NCBI GenBank assembly: GCA_036655715.1
Contig: JAVVPO010000005.1
Location: forward strand, 4,866-68,865
Direction of reading: 5' to 3'
DNA: 64,000 bases
Source: JAVVPO01 sp036655715
GTDB taxonomy: Bacteria > Bacillota > Clostridia > Lachnospirales > Cellulosilyticaceae
Of this stretch, positions 53,021 through 62,477 are shown one piece after another; positions within the stretch are counted from its first letter, which is position 1, and every line of letters starts with the position of its first letter. The position numbers were made by a program, and so were the translations under genes. The notes beneath the pieces were generated by a model. It saw only the letters and a list, made by a program, of their open reading frames with translations. It ran no database searches and was not told the origin of the DNA.

Positions 53021-53899
53021 TTATTTTCTACCAATTACCACTCTATCATGACCTGGTAGGTCTTTTATAACTTGTATATTTCTAAAGCCTTCTTGCTCCA
53101 AAATACCTTTTACATCATCACCTTGATTATATCCTATTTCATAAGCTAAAAGTCCATTTCCTTTCAGATACTTCTTCGCTTCCTTAGTAATCTGCTTATA
53201 GAATGTAAGTCCATCTTTACCATCAGTCAGAGCATGTCTTGGTTCGAATTCTCTTACTTCTTTCATTAATTGTTTACATTCCTCTACAGATATATACGGT
53301 GGGTTTGAAACAATAAGGTCTAAAGATTCTTCTTCTCCCTCATACTTTTCAAATACATTGCTTTCTAAGATTGCTACTCTATCTGTGACTTCATGTACCT
53401 GGATATTTTTCTTGGCAACTTCTAAGGCTCTTTGACAAATATCAATTGCTGTAATTTCTATCTCTGGTATAAAGTGTGCCAAAGATACACTAATGCATCC
53501 TGAGCCTACCCCAATTTCCACAGCCTTATGTATAGGCACTTCTTTAGATAAGTTTATAATTGTTTCCACAAGTGTTTCTGTATCCTGTCTTGGTATCAGC
53601 ACTCTACTATCTACAAAAAACTTAAGTCCCATGAACTCTTGCTCATTTATAATGTATTGCACTGGTACTCCCTGTGTTCTTTTAGCTATCAGATACAGAT
53701 AGGATTCCCCAATATGGTCTGCTACTTCAAGATCTCTATTTGTCATTAAATACATTTTATCACATTCTAGCAGATACATTGCTAATAATCTTGCATCAAT
53801 TCCTGCATCAGGCTGATTATAAGATTTTAAAATGCCTTCACCTGATTGTATTAACTCACTTACAGTTGCATTTTTCTTCCTTACCTGTTGGTGGTTCAT
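53021..53899 (-). CDS. prmC: Release factor glutamine methyltransferase (PrmC/HemK)
   Basis: PrmC methylates the GGQ glutamine of release factors using S-adenosylmethionine. The 292-residue protein has an N-terminal helical substrate domain, the SAM-binding AVEIGVGSGCISVSLAHF and the catalytic IVSNPPYIS (NPPY), plus VLIPRQDTETLVE. The start ATG at 53897-53899 is preceded by AAAGGAGTATTAGACA and overlaps the 3' end of the DUF1385 gene by 44 bases, so translation of the two may be coupled. It sits directly upstream of its substrate gene prfA, the usual pairing. Confidence 0.96.
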   Translation of the reverse strand: MNHQQVRKKNATVSELIQSGEGILKSYNQPDAGIDARLLAMYLLECDKMYLMTNRDLEVADHIGESYLYLIAKRTQGVPVQYIINEQEFMGLKFFVDSRVLIPRQDTETLVETIINLSKEVPIHKAVEIGVGSGCISVSLAHFIPEIEITAIDICQRALEVAKKNIQVHEVTDRVAILESNVFEKYEGEEESLDLIVSNPPYISVEECKQLMKEVREFEPRHALTDGKDGLTFYKQITKEAKKYLKGNGLLAYEIGYNQGDDVKGILEQEGFRNIQVIKDLPGHDRVVIGRK

Positions 53900-54803
53900 T
53901 GTCTAATACTCCTTTTACTGCAGCAATAGCTACCTCTATTTGTTTATCATCTGGCTCTATAGTCGTAAATTCTCTTTGTAACCACATTCCTGGTTTACTT
54001 AAAAATCCTGCGATCTTACTATCTTCTGTTTTTCTTGCCCATCTAATAAATTCATATGATATACCTGCAACAACTGGTACCATAACAATTCTCACCAGTG
54101 TTCTTATCCATAATACTTGTGTTGTAAACACACTAAATACTAATATACTCACTATCATTACTACAAATAAAAAACTTGTCCCACAGCTTTTGTGAAGTCT
54201 TGTACATTCTCTAACATTTTCCACTGTGAGCTCTCTATCTTGTTCTAAACAATTAATTGTCTTATGTTCTGCTCCATGATACTGGAAAGTTCTTTCTATG
54301 TCCTTCATTTTTGTAACACACTTCATATAGAGTAAAAATATGCCTATACGAACTGCTCCCTCTACAAGGTTTTGTACAAAGGATGAAGGTATAATACCTA
54401 CAAATAATCTACTAATTAACATCGGTAATATCATAAATATGCCTATCGCAAGGATGAATGAGACTGCCATTGTTGCTCCGAGAACAACTTTCTCCGTCTT
54501 ATCTCCCAACTTTTCAGTAAGCCATTTTTCAAATTTGCCTGGTTCTTCTTCTTCATCGTCACCAAACATTTCTGCTGAGTAAGTAAGTGTTTTAACTCCT
54601 AATACTAAAGACTCGACAAATACTGCCATGCCTCTAAATATCGGTAATCTTAAAAATTTATATTTATCTAATATGCTACTGGTATTTTGTACATCTAACG
54701 CTATTGAATCGTCATCTTTTCTTACAGCTACTGCATAAACTTTACGGCCTTTCATCATGATACCTTCAATGACTGCTTGGCCTCCAATATCTGTTCTACC
54801 CAT
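53856..54803 (-). CDS. DUF1385 membrane protein (YqhQ-like)
   Basis: The 315-residue protein matches the DUF1385/YqhQ family: N-terminal TDIGGQAVIEGIMMKG, then several membrane helices and the conserved RTFQYHGAEHKTINCLE and RLHKSCGTSFLF segments. The His, Cys and Glu residues in these blocks suggest a metal or catalytic site, but no function is established. I start at the ATG 54801-54803, which has AAAGGAGCATGCAC upstream; an earlier in-frame ATG at 54911 would extend through the rpmE terminator. The rpmE-DUF1385-prmC-prfA order is common in Clostridia. Confidence 0.88.
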   Translation of the reverse strand: MGRTDIGGQAVIEGIMMKGRKVYAVAVRKDDDSIALDVQNTSSILDKYKFLRLPIFRGMAVFVESLVLGVKTLTYSAEMFGDDEEEEPGKFEKWLTEKLGDKTEKVVLGATMAVSFILAIGIFMILPMLISRLFVGIIPSSFVQNLVEGAVRIGIFLLYMKCVTKMKDIERTFQYHGAEHKTINCLEQDRELTVENVRECTRLHKSCGTSFLFVVMIVSILVFSVFTTQVLWIRTLVRIVMVPVVAGISYEFIRWARKTEDSKIAGFLSKPGMWLQREFTTIEPDDKQIEVAIAAVKGVLDNEPPTGKEEKCNCK

Positions 54804-54830
54804 GTGCATGCTCCTTTCAGATAAAAAAAA

Positions 54831-54854
54831 GGGTTGAGACCATCCTCTCAACCC
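54831..54854 (-). terminator. Terminator after rpmE
   Basis: GGGTTGAGA and TCTCAACCC pair around CCATCC; on the minus strand eight T follow. It precedes the DUF1385 gene by about 27 bases. Confidence 0.92.
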
Positions 54855-54864
54855 CACTTGTTTC

Positions 54865-55077
54865 TTACTTAACGTCCTCTTGAACGTTGTATCTCTTATT
54901 GAATTTATCAATTCTACCTTTAGCTGCAGCAGCTCTTTGTTTTCCAGTATAGAATGGATGACATTGTGAACACACTTCTACACGGATGCTTTCTTTTGTT
55001 GAACGAGTCTCAAAACTGTTTCCACAGTTACATGTTACTGTAAGTGCTTCATATTTTGGTTGAATTTCTTTATTCAT
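54865..55077 (-). CDS. rpmE: 50S ribosomal protein L31, zinc-binding type
   Basis: The 70-residue protein opens MNKEIQPKYEALTVTCNCGN and has the four-cysteine zinc ribbon of type-A L31 (CNCGNSF and VCSQCHPFYTGKQR). The presence of the CxxC-containing form rather than the zinc-free paralogue indicates normal zinc supply. The start ATG follows GAGGTGAATAGGC. It is downstream of rho by about 140 bases and has its own strong terminator. Confidence 0.97.
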   Translation of the reverse strand: MNKEIQPKYEALTVTCNCGNSFETRSTKESIRVEVCSQCHPFYTGKQRAAAAKGRIDKFNKRYNVQEDVK

Positions 55078-55214
55078 GCCTATTCACCTCTTTCGAATAC
55101 TATTTATATGTTAATCCCTGACTAGACATAAATCAAGGTCTATGTCCTATATCATTTTAACAGTCGTTATGACAACATTGGTATTATATCATAGCTTTAG
55201 AATCTATGCAAGTA

Positions 55215-56618
55215 CTATATAGTTCGTTTCATACGCCCGATGAATTCTTCGTTGGTCGCGCTATTCATCATGGTCGTGATGAGATTCTCTGTAACGTCAG
55301 AAGTATTGCCCCTATTCATTTCTCGCCTCATCGTATAAGCTACTGACATTTCATCTGGAGATAGTAATAAATCGTCTCTTCTTGTGCCCGATTTATAAAT
55401 ATCTATAGCTGGGAATATTCGCCTTTCAGATAGTGACCTATCTAAAACAAGTTCCATATTACCTGTTCCTTTGAATTCTTCAAAAATAACTTCGTCCATC
55501 TTACTTCCTGTTTCTACTAATGCTGTACCTAGTATCGTAAGACTTCCTCCGTGTTCAATCTTTCTTGCCGCACCAAAGAATTTCTTTGGCATATGAAGAG
55601 CTGCTGGATCAAGCCCTCCAGATAGTGTACGTCCACTTGGTGGAATTGTTAGATTGTAGGCTCTTGCCATACGCGTAATACTATCAAGTAATATAACTAA
55701 GTCTTTGCCTTGCTCTACCATTCTTTTAGCCCTTTCTAATACCATCTCTACCACTTGCTTGTGATGTTCTGGTGGCTCATCAAAAGTAGAAGCAATAACT
55801 TGTACATCCTGGCCTTCAATATTTCTTCTAATGTCTGTTACTTCTTCTGGTCTTTCGTCAATAAGTAATACGATTAATGAAACATCTTTATGATTGTTAG
55901 TAATCGCATTAGCTATATGCTTAAGTAAAACTGTTTTTCCAGCCTTTGGAGGCGCTACAATTAGTCCCCTTTGACCTCTACCTATAGGTGCTAAAATATC
56001 TATAATTCTAGTTGACAAAGTTTTTGAATCATATTCAAGACTTAATCTTTCATTTGGAAATACTGGTGTTAATGTCTCAAAGTTTGGTCTAAGCTTAGCT
56101 TTTTCTGGCTTATCTCCATTTACTTTATGAACATAGAGAAGTGCACCTGCTTTTTCACCTTCTTTAGGCTTTCTCATGTCACCTTCTATCCAATCTCCTG
56201 TTTTGAGATTAAATCTTCTAATTTGAGAGATAGAAACATAAATATCATTTTCTCCGCGCATAAAATTCTTCGCACGTAAAAAACCATATCCGTCTGGCAT
56301 AATTTCTAATATGCCTGCACCTGACATTCTATCATATCTATTTTCAGTTTCTTTTATTTGAGCGGTAGATTCAGATTCAGATATTTCTTCTAATGTTTCT
56401 GAAATATCTTCATTTAAATTTGAAGGTTTTAGAGACTCTGGGCCTAATGATGTGAAACTTTGAGTGCCTGTTTGTACGGCAGCTTGAGAAGGGGTTAGAT
56501 TAGATTCTGATAAAGTGGCTATAAGTTCTGCTTTTTTTAGCTTGCTTATATTCTTTATGCCTTTTTCTTTAGCCATTTCCCGCAATTGAGCTAATGTCAT
56601 ATCTTCGATTTTATCCAT
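55215..56618 (-). CDS. rho: Transcription termination factor Rho
   Basis: The 467-residue hexameric RNA helicase has an N-terminal SAP-like helical domain ([19 protein letters not shown]), an acidic/Ser linker (about residues 42-95), the RNA-binding cold-shock-like domain ([20 protein letters not shown]) and the ATPase domain with Walker [17 protein letters not shown], Walker [17 protein letters not shown] and the Q/R-loop region [15 protein letters not shown]. The start ATG follows AAAGGAGCTAGTAATTA. It precedes rpmE on the same strand, with 137 bases between. Confidence 0.97.
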   Translation of the reverse strand: MDKIEDMTLAQLREMAKEKGIKNISKLKKAELIATLSESNLTPSQAAVQTGTQSFTSLGPESLKPSNLNEDISETLEEISESESTAQIKETENRYDRMSGAGILEIMPDGYGFLRAKNFMRGENDIYVSISQIRRFNLKTGDWIEGDMRKPKEGEKAGALLYVHKVNGDKPEKAKLRPNFETLTPVFPNERLSLEYDSKTLSTRIIDILAPIGRGQRGLIVAPPKAGKTVLLKHIANAITNNHKDVSLIVLLIDERPEEVTDIRRNIEGQDVQVIASTFDEPPEHHKQVVEMVLERAKRMVEQGKDLVILLDSITRMARAYNLTIPPSGRTLSGGLDPAALHMPKKFFGAARKIEHGGSLTILGTALVETGSKMDEVIFEEFKGTGNMELVLDRSLSERRIFPAIDIYKSGTRRDDLLLSPDEMSVAYTMRREMNRGNTSDVTENLITTMMNSATNEEFIGRMKRTI

Positions 56619-56725
56619 TAATTACTAGCTCCTTTTATTTGCTTATTTAGTTTATAGCCTAGTTTATCATAATCTACTATCTTTTTTCAAGATAGCTTGA
56701 CAAAATTTAAGTATTTTCCCCTTTA

Positions 56726-57214
56726 TTACATATGTGTATTCCCTCTTTGCAGCGCTATAACTCCTGTTCTGACACTTTCTATAATCTGATACTCTCTCAC
56801 TTCATTGATAAAATCATCTATCTTTTCTTTGCTATTGCACACCTGAAAGATAAGTGCTTCTGTGTCCATATCTATTACTTTGACATTATATCTTTCTGTT
56901 AGTTCTTTTATTTTAATTCCAAGCTCAGGTTTGTAGGCTACTTTGATAAGTGCAAGTTCTCTCATAATATCTTTTTCATTATCTAATACTTGTACTTTTT
57001 GAATATCTACAAGCTTTTCTACCTGCTTTTGAATTTGGCTAATAGCTGCCTCATCCTCAGTCACTGAAATAGTAATTCTTGAGACTCTTGGGTTATGCGT
57101 TTCTTCACCCGCAAAACTATTTAAGTTGAATCCACGCCTTGTAAAGAGACCTGCAATTCTAGCTACTACTCCATAATTATTTTCTACAAGTACTGAAAGT
57201 ATGGTATTTTTCAT
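56726..57214 (-). CDS. ilvN: Acetolactate synthase small (regulatory) subunit
   Basis: The 162-residue protein has the N-terminal ACT domain (TILSVLVENNYGVVARIAGL, RRGFNLNSFAGEET) and the C-terminal small-subunit domain (MRELALIKVAY, IIESVRTGVIALQRG) of IlvN/IlvH, which gives valine feedback inhibition to acetolactate synthase. No catalytic large subunit (IlvB) lies beside it, so this is an orphan copy. The start ATG follows AGAGGGGATACTGAT. It is flanked by rho and the Lon-type protease and appears to be monocistronic. Confidence 0.94.
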   Translation of the reverse strand: MKNTILSVLVENNYGVVARIAGLFTRRGFNLNSFAGEETHNPRVSRITISVTEDEAAISQIQKQVEKLVDIQKVQVLDNEKDIMRELALIKVAYKPELGIKIKELTERYNVKVIDMDTEALIFQVCNSKEKIDDFINEVREYQIIESVRTGVIALQRGNTHM

Positions 57215-57307
57215 ATCAGTATCCCCTCTTATTTTTTCTGATATTATAGCATAATTTATTCTTAATTTTCTACATTATACTAACTATTAAATTTTTTAAT
57301 TTAAAAA

Positions 57308-57340
57308 TACTCCTTTAAGTCATAAAAGCTTAAAGGAGTA
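57308..57340 (-). terminator. Terminator after the Lon-type protease gene
   Basis: TACTCCTTTAAG pairs perfectly with CTTAAAGGAGTA around a 9-base loop; on the minus strand TTTTT follows. It lies just past the stop at 57355 and separates it from ilvN. Confidence 0.88.
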
Positions 57341-57354
57341 CTAAATTTTTTTAC

Positions 57355-59727
57355 TCATTTTAGTTTTTTAATTTGTTTAATCTTACTGCTTCCACTAAAG
57401 TTTTTTAGCTTTTTCATAATTTTATTTTCCACATCTGCATAGCTATATCCCGTTAATAGCTCTATCCCCTGACTAAAGTCATCTACTTGGTAGATATGAA
57501 ATTTATTATTTTTTACAGCCTCTATAACCTCATCACACAATACTAAATCGCCTCGGTTTTGATAAGGAATAATGACGCCCTGAGCCCCCGTTAGCCCTTT
57601 TTCTTTACAGGCCTCATAAAATCCCTCTATCTTTTCATTAACCCCTCCTATAGGCTGGATTTGCCCGTACTGGTTAATAGATCCGGTAACCGCTAAGTTT
57701 TGTCTAATAGGCACCTCTGCAAGGCTAGATAAGATGGCATAAAGCTCTGCGCTAGATGCACTATCCCCATCTATTCCTCCGTAGTTTTGCTCTACACAAA
57801 TTCTACAGCACAGTGATAATGGCATAGTCTGTGCAAACTTATAACCTAGTAAGCCTTCAATAATTTCTATCCCTTTTGTATGAATGTTGCCACTAAGTCC
57901 TGAGGCTTTTTCTATATCAACAACCCCCGATTTCCCTTTATACGTTGTTGATGTAATCCGAATAGGTTGCCCAAAAGCATACTCATCCACATTATAAACT
58001 GCAAGTCCATTAATCTGACCAATCTTTTTACCTTTTACATCAATCATAAAAATATGCTTTTCATAGTTTTCTAATACATGTCTTTCTATCTTTTGTCTAA
58101 TAAGTTCTTTGATTTGTAAGACATCTTCTATATCTTTTTTTGTAATCACCTTATCAGCTAAACTACTTGCTTCTCTTATGAGGTTGAGTAATGGGCTAAT
58201 ATCTGATGATAACTTATCCTGACTACCTGTAGCTCTACTACTATATTCAACTAATTTCAATATACCATCTACAGATACAGGCAATAGATTTTCGGTATCA
58301 CAAACATACTTAATTTTGCGTGCTAGTGTGTAGACCGTGTCTTTACTACTCTTAAGTGTCGTATCAAAATCTACATTGTACTTAAATAACTCTTTAAAAT
58401 CGCTATCATACTCTTTAATCAAGTGATAAAGGCTATAAGGTCCTATTATAATAACCTTCACACGTACTGGTACTGGTTCTGGTATTAAATTAATGGTTGT
58501 AGCAATATTTGTACTCTGTAAATTTTCTAAGTGAATATAGCCTGTTTTAATCACACGCTTGATTGCTTCCCACGCACCTGGAGACTCAAATAGCTCCTTA
58601 GCCCTTAAAATAAGATATCCCCCATTGGCCTCATGAAATAGCCCTGCTGCAATGCTACTATAATCCACATGAGCTGTATTTAATTCTGCATCTATTCTAA
58701 GCTTACCTATCAGATTGCTATAGCTTATATTCGAACTCGTCACAATAGGTGCATGTTCAAGCTGACTATTATCTACTATTAAATTAACATGATATTTGTC
58801 TACTACGTCTTTCGCACCTTTTTGTAAAATCCATGGAAAAAGCTCTTTCGCACTTTTTTCCTCAGAACTTTCTTCTTGGGCAAATAAACCAATATGCTCC
58901 ATTATATCTTGTGCCAGGTCTTCTAAATACTCACTAATCTTATCGTATATGCCATACTTTTCTCTAAGATGCTTAAGGTATACACCAATTTCTCTCATAA
59001 CTATTTCTTGGTTGATATCTTCTAAGTAATCTGCATAAACTTTTTCAGTTTGTTTTAGGGCATCTACAATCTCTTCTGCAATTCTTTGCAATTTAACAAT
59101 ACTACCTTTTATCTTACCCTTTTCTATCTTTCCTAAGTTGTCATATTGATCCTCTGTCATGGGCTTTTGCTTATCATTTAAAGGTATAAAACCTATTCCC
59201 TCAGTAGTAACTTTTACCATAATTCCCATTTGTTTTGCAGTGACTTTAAGACTTTCTACTACTTCATTTTTTTTATCTTCTAATTCAGTTATAAGCTTTT
59301 GTCTTTTTTTATCAGCTTCATAACTATCTAATTTATTTGAGAGCTCATCTATTAAAAATTGAATAAATTCCTTCATATCTTCCTTAAATCTTACACCATC
59401 TCCAGCTTGCAAAAAAACTACCCTAGGCTGTGTTGGCATCTTAAAATTATATATATAGCATATATCATCTGGAAGGTTTTTATTTTTAATGTTTTGTTTG
59501 ATAACTTGATTAATATAATCAAATAATCCCATTCCCTCTTCACCTGATACATATATATTATATCCCTTACTTTCTAATTTAAGTGCAAACTCTAATGCCT
59601 TGGTCGCACTTTCCTGACCAATCATTCCTTCTATTGGAGTTAGATCATCTGTGGTATTAAAGGAAAAATCAGAAGGCTGGTATGAATTTTTTAGTTCCTG
59701 CCACTTAATCTCTTTATTTTTTTTCAT
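57355..59727 (-). CDS. Lon-family peptidase with degenerate ATPase site
   Basis: The 790-residue protein has a C-terminal S16 Lon protease domain with the catalytic serine in GGIDGDSASSAEL and lysine in IGGVNEKIEGF, preceded by an AAA-like module of the type found in LonC/AAA_32 proteins. The P-loop position reads SGEEGMGLFDYI (residues 61-72), so the invariant Lys and Ser/Thr are replaced by Leu68 and Phe69, and ATP use is doubtful. Characterised LonC enzymes also lack a working ATPase, so this is probably an ATP-independent Lon-like protease; that is inference. The start ATG follows GAGGGGGGACCAAT. It is cytoplasmic with no membrane helix. Confidence 0.87.
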   Translation of the reverse strand: MKKNKEIKWQELKNSYQPSDFSFNTTDDLTPIEGMIGQESATKALEFALKLESKGYNIYVSGEEGMGLFDYINQVIKQNIKNKNLPDDICYIYNFKMPTQPRVVFLQAGDGVRFKEDMKEFIQFLIDELSNKLDSYEADKKRQKLITELEDKKNEVVESLKVTAKQMGIMVKVTTEGIGFIPLNDKQKPMTEDQYDNLGKIEKGKIKGSIVKLQRIAEEIVDALKQTEKVYADYLEDINQEIVMREIGVYLKHLREKYGIYDKISEYLEDLAQDIMEHIGLFAQEESSEEKSAKELFPWILQKGAKDVVDKYHVNLIVDNSQLEHAPIVTSSNISYSNLIGKLRIDAELNTAHVDYSSIAAGLFHEANGGYLILRAKELFESPGAWEAIKRVIKTGYIHLENLQSTNIATTINLIPEPVPVRVKVIIIGPYSLYHLIKEYDSDFKELFKYNVDFDTTLKSSKDTVYTLARKIKYVCDTENLLPVSVDGILKLVEYSSRATGSQDKLSSDISPLLNLIREASSLADKVITKKDIEDVLQIKELIRQKIERHVLENYEKHIFMIDVKGKKIGQINGLAVYNVDEYAFGQPIRITSTTYKGKSGVVDIEKASGLSGNIHTKGIEIIEGLLGYKFAQTMPLSLCCRICVEQNYGGIDGDSASSAELYAILSSLAEVPIRQNLAVTGSINQYGQIQPIGGVNEKIEGFYEACKEKGLTGAQGVIIPYQNRGDLVLCDEVIEAVKNNKFHIYQVDDFSQGIELLTGYSYADVENKIMKKLKNFSGSSKIKQIKKLK

Positions 59728-59804
59728 ATTGGTCCCCCCTCACTATACTATATTCACAAAGGCTTATACACTTTACAAATTCTACAATTTTTTGACATTT
59801 TATT

Positions 59805-61169
59805 TTATTTAATCCAATTACGCTTCGGTATCAATCCTACCACCACAGGTGCCGATGAACCACAAGGTAATATATAGATAAGCTCTTTTGTATCCCCTTC
59901 CTTAATCACCCCTAAGTATGCGGCTCTATTAAGACTTGGAAAATACCCATACTTAGGTGCTAGATAAGCCCCTATCCCTTCCCATTTAATAGCCCCTTTG
60001 AACATATCTCCTCTCGGATTTAGAATAACTGCCATATCCTCTTGCACTGTTATCTGCATACGATAAACTATGCCAAAGTTACCTTTATTGATACTTGGCT
60101 TTTGTTTTATTGCATCTATACCTTCTTCCCATTTTACGTCACTATCCCCTATTACTATCTTTGAATTTTCTTCTCTCTCCTCTATGCGAAAGGTATAATA
60201 CTTAGAAACATTTCGAAATGTTCCTCTGGGATGCACATCTCTTTCTAGTGGCTTTAGTCTAGCTATTTCCTCTATAGGTGTATCTACCGAAACAGCTGCT
60301 ATGGTATACCTTAGGGGCCCATCCACATCAAAATCAAGCATGCCAGAGATAGCTTCATCAGCTTTCCATCCTTTGTCTAAGCTATCATAAATAATATAGC
60401 TCTCTCCTTTTTCCAAATAAATGTGCTCCCTTGTATTTGCTTTGAGATACTCATAAATAACTTGTTGCCCTATAAATAATATGTCTTTAGACGGCCCTTT
60501 AAACGTACTATTTCTTATATTTACTTCAATTCGCTTAGTTCCTTCATTTTGAGCTAATACAACTAACCTTTTTCCCTCTTCTTTCATTTCGTTAATATGA
60601 TGAACAAGTAATCTACCTTTTCCCTTCACCGTATCTTGATATAAAATTCCCTCCCCCTGCACCGCCTCTGGAGAATTACTCATCAGCAAAGTTCCCTCTT
60701 CTACCGACGAACTATCATAGTCTATAGTCTTAAACTCTCTATAATTAGTTTTTTCAAAGTTATCAAGAGTTGTCCCTATAGGCACTCTTCCAAATTTATG
60801 TTGATACTCTGTTTCATTTGCTTTCCCCCGAATCTTGATGATACATTCTTTTTCCTTACTCCAATTCCCTTGTTCATCTTTCAACCGAAGAGACGCAACA
60901 TAGTCACCCTTTACAAAGATTACTTCCGGCTTAGTATATAAACAGTTATGATTCTCCTCATCTACTTGTCTATAAGTCCATCTTTCTTCTACTTTTTCAT
61001 CTTGCTCATTAGTGTAAAAATATTTTATGTCAATAGGTTCTCCCATTTTATAAATCTTTTTCTCGGTGTAAAGTGTTATAATCTCAGGTTTCTGATTATA
61101 GTACAGGATTTGCCCTGGTATTCCAGCCAACATTATAAGGCTTCCAAGCAGCATAGTTATTTGACTCAT
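59805..61169 (-). CDS. Secreted or membrane-anchored protein of unknown function
   Basis: The 454-residue product begins with a hydrophobic helix (ITMLLGSLIMLAGIPGQILY) that is either a signal peptide or an anchor. It continues with beta-rich sequence, including a segment with Ig/PKD-like features (YKMGEPIDIKYFYTNEQDE, WSKEKECIIKIRGKA at about 42-60 and 105-120) and further strands to the end. No catalytic motif or named family is recognised. The start ATG follows AGGAGGGGAACTATAGG. It is monocistronic between the Lon-like gene and the LysR gene, with a perfect hairpin in its leader. It may be an envelope protein. Confidence 0.75.
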   Translation of the reverse strand: MSQITMLLGSLIMLAGIPGQILYYNQKPEIITLYTEKKIYKMGEPIDIKYFYTNEQDEKVEERWTYRQVDEENHNCLYTKPEVIFVKGDYVASLRLKDEQGNWSKEKECIIKIRGKANETEYQHKFGRVPIGTTLDNFEKTNYREFKTIDYDSSSVEEGTLLMSNSPEAVQGEGILYQDTVKGKGRLLVHHINEMKEEGKRLVVLAQNEGTKRIEVNIRNSTFKGPSKDILFIGQQVIYEYLKANTREHIYLEKGESYIIYDSLDKGWKADEAISGMLDFDVDGPLRYTIAAVSVDTPIEEIARLKPLERDVHPRGTFRNVSKYYTFRIEEREENSKIVIGDSDVKWEEGIDAIKQKPSINKGNFGIVYRMQITVQEDMAVILNPRGDMFKGAIKWEGIGAYLAPKYGYFPSLNRAAYLGVIKEGDTKELIYILPCGSSAPVVVGLIPKRNWIK

Positions 61170-61236
61170 CCTATAGTTCCCCTCCTATTAGTAGGTATTA
61201 GATAGTCCATTTATGTCATAATCCCTTATACAATTC

Positions 61237-61273
61237 AAGGTGTATAGCCCCATTACCAGAGTCTATACACCTT
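61237..61273. promoter_or_regulatory. Hairpin in the leader of the secreted-protein gene
   Basis: AAGGTGTATAG and CTATACACCTT pair perfectly around a 15-base loop, about 70 bases before the ATG at 61169. No T-run follows on either strand, so it is not an ordinary terminator. Confidence 0.5.
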
Positions 61274-61353
61274 ATTAGCACGATTTATTATTCTTCTTCT
61301 ATAAAGATACCAACCTACGTTAGGTAGATTATTTTGTTTTTTTGCATCAAAAA

Positions 61354-61380
61354 AAGCAGCGTACACGAAACACGCTGCTT
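61354..61380 (-). terminator. Terminator after the LysR gene
   Basis: AAGCAGCGT pairs with ACGCTGCTT; on the minus strand seven T follow. It lies about 80 bases past the stop at 61462. The rest of 61170-61461 has no gene. Confidence 0.88.
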
Positions 61381-61461
61381 AAACTTATCTCATAGTTTGT
61401 TTGCGGTTTTATATCTTTATAGATTGTAAATAATTGTATGACAAACAAAGGATACTTATCC

Positions 61462-62352
61462 CTATTTCCCCTCAACTTCCAGTAGCTCCACAAATCTAGC
61501 TGATGCGGGAGATAACGATACACTCTTCAAGAAACACATCCCAATACTCCTAGCAGGTATCTCTTCTACTAATTCTATCTCATGTAGTAACCCACTTTGC
61601 AAGTAATCCTTTGCAAACTCTTTAATCACACAAGATATCCCTAAGTTAATCTTTGCAAATTCTAAAAGTAATTCATGTGAGCCTAGCTCAATCTCAGGCT
61701 TAATCTTGATACCTTTAGACAACATATACTTTTCTATATATCTTCTTGAATTAGCCTTAGGCTCTAATAAGATAAGTGGTAACTCTGCTAATTCTTTAAA
61801 CCCTATAGGAGCTGTAATATTTTTTTTATAATTTTCTCCGCATACAAAGACGTCATGTATATCCATACATCTCTTCACCTCTATAGCAGGGTCTTCTATA
61901 GGCAGATTACAAAGTGCCATATCAATTTCTCCTGTCTTAAGCATAGTACAAAGCTCTGTCGTCGTTCGGTTAATAATCTTTAATTTGATATGAGGATAAT
62001 CACTATGGAATTTTTCTAAGTAAGGTAACAAATAGTAACGTGAGTTAGTATCTCCTACCCCAATCTGCAACTCACCTGCTAATAGATTTCTAGCCTCTAA
62101 CAACTTTTTTTCTCCTACATCTATTAGGTTAATGGCTGCATAGGCATATTCAAATAATATTTCCCCTTCACTCGTCAAGCTAACGCCTTTAGATGTGCGT
62201 GTAAAAAGCCTCACGTCAAGTTCTGACTCTAACTGCATAATAGACTGGCTCACTGCCGGTTGCGTCATGTAAAGTGCTTTAGCTGCTTTAGAGAAGCTCT
62301 GATACTTAGCTACCTCACAAAAAGCTCTATATAATCCTAACGGTGCTGACAT
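61462..62352 (-). CDS. LysR-family transcriptional regulator
   Basis: The 296-residue regulator has an N-terminal winged helix (GLYRAFCEVAKYQSFSKAAK, LYMTQPAVSQSI) and a two-lobe effector domain (LQIGVGDTNSRYYLLPYLEK, ISCVIKEFAKDYL). I start at the ATG 62350-62352, which follows AAGGAGGGGTTAT; an earlier in-frame ATG (62379) lacks a site. It is divergent from the F420-ligase-like gene, with 125 bases between, and LysR proteins commonly control the divergent gene. Subtype resembles CysL/CbbR-like regulators; the ligand is unknown. Confidence 0.92.
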   Translation of the reverse strand: MSAPLGLYRAFCEVAKYQSFSKAAKALYMTQPAVSQSIMQLESELDVRLFTRTSKGVSLTSEGEILFEYAYAAINLIDVGEKKLLEARNLLAGELQIGVGDTNSRYYLLPYLEKFHSDYPHIKLKIINRTTTELCTMLKTGEIDMALCNLPIEDPAIEVKRCMDIHDVFVCGENYKKNITAPIGFKELAELPLILLEPKANSRRYIEKYMLSKGIKIKPEIELGSHELLLEFAKINLGISCVIKEFAKDYLQSGLLHEIELVEEIPARSIGMCFLKSVSLSPASARFVELLEVEGK

Positions 62353-62390
62353 ATAACCCCTCCTTATATCTGGTATCATTTATATCTATT

Positions 62391-62439
62391 TTACTTATAA
62401 CAGAAAACTAGTGTATATTACAAGTAAAGCATGTTATAA
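62391..62439. promoter_or_regulatory. Candidate LysR binding region in the divergent promoter
   Basis: TTATAACA (62395-62402) and TGTTATAA (62432-62439) are perfect inverted repeats, with TTACTT (62391) and AAGTAA (62422) as a second pair. A TATAAA -10-like element overlaps the right arm and the -35 is poor, as expected for an activated promoter. Confidence 0.5.
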
Positions 62440-62477
62440 ATTAAATTTAATCATAGAGTTTAAAGGAGAGATTTATA

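Noticed and set aside
53215..53250. GGTTCGAAT-like string that recalls a tRNA T-loop
   Set aside because: It is inside prmC coding sequence and no acceptor or anticodon stem can be built around it.
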